The notes under the pieces are model-generated. The model saw nothing but the letters and a program-made list of their open reading frames with translations, was not told the DNA's origin and searched no databases. The translations under genes were made by a program, and so were the position numbers. Positions 55,899-64,000 of a stretch of DNA of 64,000 nucleotides are shown piece after piece (position 1 is the stretch's first letter; every line of letters starts with the position of its first letter). This DNA comes from Clytia hemisphaerica (lineage: Eukaryota; Cnidaria; Hydrozoa; Leptothecata; Clytiidae). The stretch lies in the NCBI GenBank assembly GCA_902728285.1, contig CACVBU010001235.1, positions 777,233 through 841,232 on the forward strand, given 5' to 3'.

Positions 55899-57642
55899 AT
55901 GGTTGACAGTGGCTTTTGCACTTTCTTTACTAAAGATTTGGACATGTTCGATGGTAAGTCACTACCTTGCTATCGAAAAAGAAGAAAGTTGATTTCGAAG
56001 ATGCCGTTAAACGGACTACTTTGATTGGATATAATTTAGCGGGGATTAAATCTCGCGGATTTTGGAAATTAAATCCTGGCGAAATCTTAGAATTTCGCGA
56101 ATGAGCTCAACCACGAAACTTAATCCCGACGAAAATGTATCCCATTGAAGTAAAGTTTATCTTCTTTTCTTCTTGTCTTCAAATTGAAACGAGAATCCAA
56201 TAAGACTATTCAATTCAATATTACTGTAACAATCTAGTGCTAAGAAATATGGAATTGAGTCTTTCACTTTAAGCACTTTTACTATTCGAGCATTTTGTTG
56301 AGCTCACTTTGCTGGGTGATAAACATCCAGTGGAATAAGACGGAGTAAAAGTAGAGTTGTTTTCACAATAAACAATCGATTCCTTCTGTTTTTATGTAGC
56401 ATTAATGGGAACCTAGGCTAAGCAACACTTCAACAAACGGAATTCAGTATCTTTTATAATATCCTTTTCATAAAAACTCTTTTGTCAATCGTTTCGTGTA
56501 TTTTTGAAGTATCATCAACAAAACTTTCCAGTGTGAAGTTGAGATCTGATCAGTAATGAAATGTTTGACGATTTCTTTAGATGCCAAGAGTGCGGTGATA
56601 GCAAATCTCGACGTGCCACCATCGAACAACAACAATGACAAACAGCAAACCAAAGCGTTCAATTTCATGAATTTCTCATTAACGAATCCTTTGGAAGATG
56701 CTTTCATGAACAACAGACCACCCTTACTCACCACCCCCTTTCACCCACAGCAGCCGTCATCTACGCCACCAGCATCTTCCACACCGCCAATCACCTCCTC
56801 TTCCTCGACAACTTCTTCAGATGAATACACTGGAAATAAATCTCCCAAAAGCGAAGTCACATCTCTTCAAGACGAACAGAACTCATTGATAGAGCAACGC
56901 ATTCAAGATCGCACAATCAACCTGAGGAACACTGCATGGCCGACCTACCCAAACAACCGTCTCTTCAACTTCGACTTGGGCATAGGAGGCACGGGTCAAG
57001 CGGACCTTTCTCCCATCTTCACCAACACAATTTCTTCATGCATGGTCACTCCTCCTAATCGAAACATGAACTGGTTTAACAGACCTTCCAGTGTTGGGAC
57101 CAATGACTCCTGGTCAAACGAATTCTCTCAAGGTAAACGTTTTCTTTAAAAGACAGTCCCGTCTCTACTCGATCTTAATTTCTCCACAGCGGCTTTCGTT
57201 TTGTTTGTTTCAAAAGGGGGTACAACGATTTTCATTCACAAAAAGCGCCTCTCGAACATTGTAAGTCAATAAGGACCAATATGGAAAAATAGGTTGCAGT
57301 GGACAAAAAAATTGATTTTGAACAAATCCTCCCATATTTTTTCATGCTGGCACTATTATCAAACATTCGTTTTTGTTATACTTTTCAGACCCAACTATGA
57401 GAAGTCGACCCTGTTTCTCTTCACACCAAACGCGAGAACTAGAAAGAGAGTTTGGCGTCTGTCAATACGTCACAAGGCGTCGACGCATCGAGCTCGCTTA
57501 CACGTTAAGCTTGACGGAGAAGCAAATCAAAACATGGTTTCAGAATCGCCGCGTGAAAGAGCGGAAACAAAAGAAGATATCAGGAGAGGTGATTGAGCAT
57601 CCAGATCATACACAAGGTCTTCTCAATCAGACGGTCATTTAG
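55899..57642 (+). CDS. Antennapedia-class (Hox/ParaHox-like) homeobox gene, three exons
   Basis: A transcription factor expected to bind TAAT-type sites in the nucleus. Exon 1 55899-55953 (MVDSGFCTFFTKDLDMFD), GATG|GTAAGT donor; exon 2 56581-57132; exon 3 57389-57642. All phases agree, giving 286 residues. Residues ~70-110 are rich in Pro/Ser/Thr. A Trp-containing stretch (MNWFNRPS) sits ~25 residues before the homeodomain, where Hox proteins have their hexapeptide, but it is not YPWM. The homeodomain is residues 205-264 with R5, F8, L16, F20, W48, F49, Q50, N51, R53. Helix 3 reads KQIKTWFQNRRVKERKQKK. TRRRRIELA is very Hox-like, whereas the KERK end recalls Cdx. I cannot assign an orthology group. 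Intron 1 holds a decayed MITE. Starting at ATG 56556 would bypass exon 1; splicing into 56581 fits better. Confidence 0.88.
56017..56152. mobile_element. decayed TTCGCGAA-type MITE in homeobox intron 1
   Basis: TACTTTGATTGGATATAATT at one end, CCCATTGAAGTA at the other, and GATTAAATCTCGCGG and AATTTCGCGAATGAGCTCA inside match the MITEs at 13648 and 14064 with many substitutions. Confidence 0.65.
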
Positions 57643-59097
57643 AATGAGGAGAGATTGTTGCTGAAAGTCATCACAGATGTGGAAGATCGTCAAAGTAGAG
57701 GCGCACGAAAACCCTCACTAAGTAGTATGGCGACACCATGGCTCAAATCACCCGTCTCCAGTTTTGTAAAGGTGAACTTTTAGCGCCGAACTTTCGATGG
57801 AGACTAAAAGCGTTCAACAAGACATTTTCAGTTCCGCTTATGAGTTTCTGGTTAAGGAAAAGAAAACAAGAAGAGTCTTGACAGGATGTTGTCTGCCAGA
57901 CGCCTGTACTTAGTGATAATGAGTGGAGAACGACACAGTGTTGTGATGGATTGTTAAGTACAGGTGAAAAGGACACCTTTTGAACAAATAAGGAGAGGAC
58001 CATATGTTGAAGCGGACCGCATATTCGACCACAACTTCAAACCATCTTTTAATCATCTGTTTATATAAAAGTAGACGAGTAAAGTAGAAGAAAGTTTTTA
58101 AGTTATTTTTGAAAGAATTTCTTGTATTTTTTGAAGGAAATGTTATTTATTATTTACTGAAATGACAGGCATGTATTGTATTGGATATATTTATTTACAT
58201 TATATATTATCACAAAGAGAAAGAATTTGAAATCTTTCCACAATTATGGAGACATTATTTCATCTACTTCAACTAATTTTAAGCACTGATTAAAAAAGGA
58301 TTAAAATCTTCTAATCTTGAACTTAAGTATCAAGTTACGAAAGAAAAACTACTCAAGATATGTCGGTTTGATGACGGGGGCAGGTTGAAACAACAACATA
58401 CCTTTTGTGTCTGGGTCACACTAAGGTTGATTTGGTCATCGTGCCATCGTGATCAATCCATTGATTATTACTTAGTAGCTTCTAAAACAAACAGGGGAGA
58501 CAATACAAAACACTTGTTAACAACATAACCGGATCGATCTATAAATAACTTTTTGAGCTCTTAAATCATAAGACGACGAGACTGAGACCCAAACAGGCGA
58601 CAAGCGAGAAGAGAAGGCAATGATATAAAGTCATCATTTTCATCATCAACATCATCATCAAATCTTTCATACAAAGAGTCATCTGAAGTCATTTTTTGCT
58701 TTTCAAAATCTTTCTTTTTTCGACATTAGTAATGATGTAGTGTTGTTGTTATTAGATTATATACAAATTATTAAAAATATTGATATTACTAAACTCTAAG
58801 AATTATAAACATTTAAAAATTAAAAAACAATCAAGCAAGGAAAAACTATTTGAAAAAATTTCTGCAACATCCCCTACAAATACAGTACAAAAATAGTCAT
58901 GAACTTCTAATAAAAAGTTAATTCTTAACAAACAAGCTAGATGCTGAATGGACCTACCTGATGATGAAAGTTAGATAGCAATGCGAGGAGAAAAAAATCA
59001 GTCAGAAAATATATCGTTTAGCGAAAATGCATAACGCAATAAATTCATCATTGATTGTTGATGGGGGGAGAGGGAAGGGTTGTAGGGAAAAATTAAT
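57643..59097. other. 3' flank of the homeobox gene
   Basis: Probably 3' UTR for the first several hundred bases, then AT-rich DNA. No further exon or repeat pair recognised. Confidence 0.4.
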
Positions 59098-59099
59098 AG

Positions 59100-60500
59100 A
59101 AAGTTCTGGTCGCATAAATCAGTTTTATTGACAATTGAATCATGCTTGATGGTGAGCATTGTTATCAATAATGTTTTTGTGTGAAGAACATAGAAATACA
59201 AGGAAAACATATAATGAAAATCTGCAAAGACGGCGATTTGCGGCATTTTCAACCGGAAAAATTTTTTTCTCAAAAATCGAACTCGGCCATGTTTTGAGCA
59301 TTGCAAATACGCATCTTTCTGCAAAAAATCAGAAAAAGCTAAAGATGAAAATTCGAGAAAATGTAAAAAAACACGGTTTTTAGGCATATTTCTGGCATTT
59401 TCGGCCGGGAAAAAATATTTTTCGAAAATCGGGCTCCGTCACATTTTAGGTATTGTCATTTTGCAATCAGTGTGCAAAATTTTCATGAAAAAAATATAAA
59501 GTACAGCTCGAGAAATTCAAGAAATACCGTTTTTTTTCCGGCGAAAATAGGCTGTTCCGCCGCGGCGATTTTTTTTTAGAAAGTTCCGGCTTCAAAAATC
59601 ACTTTTATTGACAATTAAAAATCCATGCTGATGGTGGGCATTGCTATCAATATTGTTTTTGTGTGAAAAAACAACGAAATATAAGGAAAAAGTCCGATGA
59701 AAATCTGCAAAAACGGCGATTTCCGGGGATATTTCCGGCATTTTCCGCCGGAATAGAATTTTTCTCAAAAATCGGACTAGGCCATGTTTTTTAAGACATT
59801 GTTAATACGCATCTTTGTGCAAAAAATCAGAAAAAACTAATGATGAAATCTCGAGAAAATGCCAAAAAAACCGGTTTTTTCCGGCATATTTCCGGCATTT
59901 TTCGGCCGGAAAAGTACGTTTAATTGAAAATCAGGCTCTGTCATATTTTAGGTATTGCCATTTTGCATCAGTTGTGCAAAATTTCATGGAAAAATATAAA
60001 GTACAGCTCGAGAAATTCAAGAAATACGTTTTTCCGGCGAAAATTAGGCTGTTGTTCCGGCGATTTTTAGAAAGTTCCGGCTTCAAAAATCACTTTTATT
60101 GACAATTAAACCATGCTTGATGGTAGGCATTGCTACAAATAATGTTTTTGTGTGAAAAAACAACGAAATATAAGGAAAAAGAAAGTCCAATGAAAATCTG
60201 CAAAAAAAACGGCGATTTCCGGGATATTTCCCGGCATTTTCAGCCGGAATAGAATTTTCTCAAAAATCGGAACTAATCCATGTTTTTAGGCATTGCTAAT
60301 ACGCATCTTTGTGCAAAAAATCAGAAAAAACTAATGATGAAATCTCGAGAAAATGCCAAAAAACCGGTTTTCCGGCATATTTCCGGCATTTTCGGCCGGA
60401 AATGATTTTTTTTCGAAAATCGGGCTCCGTCACATTTTGGGCATTACCATTTTGCATCTTTGTGCCAAAAATTAGGAAAAACTAATGAGCCAATCCCGAG
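59100..60500. repeat. ~485-bp tandem repeat, about three units
   Basis: Units starting AAAGTTC(T/C)GG followed by CACTTTTATTGACAATT begin near 59100, 59580 and 60071. Each contains two sub-blocks around CATTTTCGGCCGGAAAA / TTTTCTCAAAAATCGGA. Short frames open on both strands are not conserved between units. Confidence 0.85.
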
Positions 60501-60689
60501 AAAAGCTGGTAACGAACGGACGAACGGACAAACAGAGGTTAATTTATAGGACCTACAGCCCACCGGGGTAGGTCCAAAAATTAAAAGGTAGTAAAGTTTC
60601 TGAAAAATGCTGTCAGTGGTCCTCGAACGTTGCATAATCGTATTAAGTATTGATAGCGCTGAATGAATGGATGAAAAGAATGAATGGAT

Positions 60690-63600
60690 TCAGAACTTGA
60701 ATCGACCATCTTCATCAGTGTCTCGTCTTTCCAGTTTCTTTTGTGGTTTAGGTGAGCTTCTCCCCGCCTTCTTCTTATCAACAACCGACAACCGATTGGC
60801 GACGTGGGGCGGTTGATCTTTGGGAACGCCCTTCCTCTTCTCTTTCTTACCGCTCGATTTCTTTAATAAACCTTTCTTGGCCGCTCGCTCCATCACTTCA
60901 CTCACTGAATCCTCCTTGATCTGCAGAACGAGTGAAGTGTGTAAATGACAGGACTCTCAAAGAAATTCGCATATAACATTAAAGAAATCCAAATATCACA
61001 ATGACAATAAGCACTGTACTGTCAAAAATCAACTTGGTTATTTCTTTGATCAGAAGGTTTAATAGTTCAAATAACTAAGAAAGAATAATATCGAAAAGCA
61101 AACCTTTCGTTTCAACAAAGTGACAAAGAAACCATCCATTTTGTACGAAGGTTCCACTCTCAAGAAATCCCCATCTAGCAAAAAGAAAGAAAGCACATTT
61201 GATACACTTCCTGTAAAAAGGGAGGATGAGTTCCATTGAGTTTAAAGCCCCGAAGGGGTTAGAGATGAATCTGTAACCTTTATCAAGCAAGTAAAAGTGA
61301 AGCCTTAAGATTTGCGCCGCATTGAGAATGACAGATTAGATCTAGCTCTTTCTTTGTTTTTAAGCGGCGTGTTTCGAAATCTTGCGATAGCTTTTACTTC
61401 CAATCTGGCGTTTGTGTGAAAACCATACGGGTCACGCGTTTTGGATGGGAAATAAGTGGCTTCCTTTCCCATCCAGGAGTTTCCAGTTTGAACCCCTCGA
61501 GCTTTAAAATTAATGATGAGTTCAACTTTGTCTTTGTCTTCAAATAGCTTTTAAATCTTATTATTTAAGTCAATTACAAAGCATTTACCTTGGCTAGAGG
61601 TGAAAATGTCTCTCATATCTTCCAAGACGACACACATCTCGAAACGATTCTTGGAATTTTGCTGACTCTGCAAAACGCGTTGCACCAATTTCTCATTTTC
61701 TTCAGGGAAAGTTGAAAAGGAACAGTAAACAATGGATTGGACATTTGGGAAAGAGAAAGTAATCCTGATGGTAGAGGCTTGTTCTTCCGCTAGACCTCTG
61801 ATCTTGACTGGAGTGGCTTCTTTAGACAGACTGCTGGCTGTGTCTGCTCCTTCCTGTATGATAAAGTCCACCATGTTCACTACACCGCTATTGGAACAGG
61901 GTGGGTTACAAACGATCAGTTTAACGGATGAAAGCCGGTCATCGATCCCCACGATGTTCTTGAAATCTTCACTCAACAAAACATAATCTATTTTGAACTG
62001 TTAAGGTCCGTGATATCTATCTGAAAGCGAACAAAGGATAAGACCTTGAATAACTACGAGTTAATTTTCAAAAAATAAAGGCAATAAAAAGTATTGGAAA
62101 ACACTAGGTGAAAGGATACTTGATATTCCAATATTTTTCAAATTTTTCTCGACCTCTACCGCTTTGTCACCATGACAACCAAAGATAAAGAGACGTTTGT
62201 TGGTGCCAAGGAAGGAACATAAGTATGCCGCCAACGATCCTGAAGAATGAAAATATAGAAGATGATTATTTTCTTTGGATGCTCTTTTGATGTTTAACGA
62301 ATTCGATGATGGCATCAAGTAGATTTTTAGACACTTTTTGAGCTTTTTTGACCATTTTCCAAAAAAGTCGGGTGTTTTAGAGTCCATAAAGCCTTAAAAT
62401 GTCCTTAAGGGCTCGGACCATACTCGAAAAATTGATTTAAGTATTTGAACACAAAAGTTATGTTTTAGGTTTTTAACACTTTTGACAAATATTGCTTTTA
62501 TAAATTGCTTTTTAATCAAATCCCTTAAGAGTAATTAAGAATTTAATTGCAAAAATGACGTTATGAACTTTAAAGAGACGTTAATTATATGTTGCATCAC
62601 TTTCTTTTATAAAAAGTTTTAAGTTTTAATGGGTAATTAACCTTTTTGTTTCGAAGTTTTTTCAAACTGCCCCGCAAAGAATTGAACTGTTTTAGATTTT
62701 TCGGAAAAATTTTCTAAATTAACGCATCAAAAGTTATGGCTGTTTTTCTATGAAAAATTGGGATGGAAAATTGGTCAAAAAGCACTATTTTCAAGATTTT
62801 GAAGCAAATAAGCTTTTAGAAAAAAATTCCGAAAAAATAATTTTAGTTCGATAAAAGATAAACCATCTACTGCAAATAATTTTTCAAAATGTTTTTTCTT
62901 CGCCGAAACTAAGCTTTTCAAAGTTGAAATACTCTTCTTCGCGAAAGTCTTCATTTTCTTCTTTATCAAATTTTTTCATTGCGATTCTTAAATTTTCAGA
63001 CTCACGGATAATTGGCCTAACAGAAAATGTATAACATGCCACAGTTTTGTGTGCTACATCAAGTAGAACTTTATATTTTGTAAGTGACAAATATTAAAAA
63101 TTCACTATGGTCAGAGACCTTAACTTGTTCTTCAAATTTTGGCCATCGAAGCCTTATGTTCTTATAAAAAACGTGTAGCCTTTTAGAGAAAGAAAGATAC
63201 CAGTTTCAGGATGAGTGAGGACGACATCACAACCACCGTTCACCATATCATGATTCTCCTTGCCATCGGTTGCCGGGAGAACAGCGTGATGATGCGATTT
63301 CTGTTGCACTCGACACACTTCATCGTGTGCACGCCGACACGCCTTTGTCATCAGGTAACGTGGTTTACTCTGGAGAAGATATCGAAAGATTATCGAAGCA
63401 TTTATTTGTTACGAGCAACACATATGGTGAGTTTTCTATTGGTAGACAGAACTGAACTGGACCAGACAGAATTTCGAGCTTAAAATGTGCTTATGTCATT
63501 GTATGTTCGAGAGAGTTGTAGTATACTAATTTTGGTCATATCAGAATTTAATGATCTAACTGAAGTATTAGTCCTTTTTGTTAAATTCGACTTTTGGAAA

Positions 63601-64000
63601 TTGATGATTTTTACGCACTTTCCCTTGCAGCTTTGCCTGTAACGTCAGTGATCTGGCCATGATAATGATACATTTTGACATCTCTTATTCGCATACTCAA
63701 CTCCAAAGGTCTCCAAATATAATAAACTTTCTTTAAACGATAAAAAATTCCACAGTACAAATTGTTGTCACGGGTCCAATGGAATGGTCCCTCAGTATTG
63801 TAAACATGTGCATAATTCAAAACTACTTCTTTTACACGAGAGGAGGAGAGCAATCATGCGAAAAAGTAGAGAGGTTCAGTGGAATTTCTTACAACATGTT
63901 ATTTTGGATCAAAAATGAAAAATGGTGTGGAAGAAGGTGCTTACCATTGGAACAAGAGACGAATCCAATGCTAATTGATGGTTGTACACTTCATCTTTAC
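60690..64000 (-). CDS. NSUN7: NSUN7-like RNA methyltransferase-family protein, 3' part (5' end outside window)
   Basis: NSUN7 belongs to the NOL1/NOP2/Sun (RsmB-like) RNA m5C methyltransferase family. Exons: beyond 64000-63945, 63369-63201, 62239-62120, 61987-61589, 61174-61104, 60920-60690 (stop). All phases fit. Recognised parts: DVVLTHPETG joined to SLAAYLCSFLGTNKRLFIFG (SAM-binding start), then VKLIVCNPPCSNSGVVNMVD (motif IV), SIVYCSFSTFPEENE (motif VI), DGDFLRVEPSYKMDGFFVTL, and EVMERAAKKGLLKKSSGKKE with a basic tail. These align in order with human NSUN7. Motif IV keeps PPCS, but motif VI has SFS where TCS carries the nucleophilic Cys. The exon at 63369-63201 is the least certain by similarity. 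An 8-bp-TSD MITE sits in an intron. Confidence 0.85.
61234..61515. mobile_element. hAT-like MITE with internal hairpin, copy 2, in NSUN7-like intron
   Basis: CATTGAGTTTAAAGCCCC to GAGCTTTAAAATTAATG, flanked by ATGAGTTC at 61226-61233 and 61516-61523. It matches 18440-18730 throughout, but its hairpin has a different stem (TGGATGGGAAA with its complement) around AGTGGCTTC. Confidence 0.85.

Noticed and set aside
57294-57596. Alternative frame across the homeobox exon (IRHKASTHRARLHVK...)
   Set aside because: The frame from 57389 gives a complete homeodomain and joins exon 2 in phase; this one is a shadow.
63210-63455. Plus-strand frames with exon-like borders (CAG acceptor and GTAACG donor) opposite the NSUN7-like exon
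   Set aside because: The minus frame joins in phase to SLAAYLCSF with a good donor and matches the order of NSUN7, so the plus frames are treated as shadows.
63611-63853. Minus ORF with WTRDNNLYCGIFYRL as an additional NSUN7 exon
   Set aside because: No match to NSUN7 at this place, and the exons at 64000-63945 and 63369-63201 join in phase without it.

Overview
The window looks like part of a repeat-rich, AT-rich animal (metazoan) nuclear genome. Genes are split by introns with GT..AG borders, and there is no bacterial-style operon structure. Five gene models could be built by joining exons by eye: (1) an unrecognised coiled-coil protein, 19370-20546 minus; (2) an OFD1 (centriole/cilium LisH coiled-coil) orthologue, 21433-31699 minus; (3) a CHIC1/CHIC2-type cysteine-rich hydrophobic protein, 39337-47747 plus; (4) an Antennapedia-class homeobox gene, 55899-57642 plus; (5) the 3' part of an NSUN7-like RNA methyltransferase gene, 60690 to the window edge, minus. 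OFD1 argues for a ciliated animal. The divergent Hox-like homeodomain, together with Penelope-like and jockey/CR1-like retroelements and many hAT- and Tc1-like MITEs, would suit a cnidarian or another early-branching marine invertebrate. The species cannot be fixed from sequence alone. || Layout. 1-19369: no host gene found; it is packed with mobile DNA. This includes two ~540 bp terminal-inverted-repeat (TIR) elements that carry tRNA-like modules, a decayed LINE, a 3.26 kb foldback inverted repeat built from 30-bp units, Tc1/mariner-type MITEs and CAATCGAA-rich hAT-like elements. 19370-31699: the unknown gene and OFD1, with MITEs in their introns. 31700-39336: intergenic, with a LINE tail split by a hAT-like MITE, elements ending in AGGTCAC minisatellites, and a 1.65 kb TIR element with a perfect 8-bp target duplication. 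39337-47747: CHIC, whose first two introns hold two TIR element families, an inverted Penelope pair with candidate hammerhead ribozymes, and an antisense LINE. 47748-55898: exon-like scraps, a G-run-ended MITE and a second antisense LINE. 55899-64000: the homeobox gene, a ~485 bp tandem repeat, and the NSUN7-like gene. || The host genes do not form an obvious pathway; OFD1 is a cilium gene and the others are unrelated in known function. The most unusual signal is that several unrelated TIR elements each carry a tRNA-like module. In the best pair the interior is nearly identical while the TIRs and the tRNA-like modules are different.
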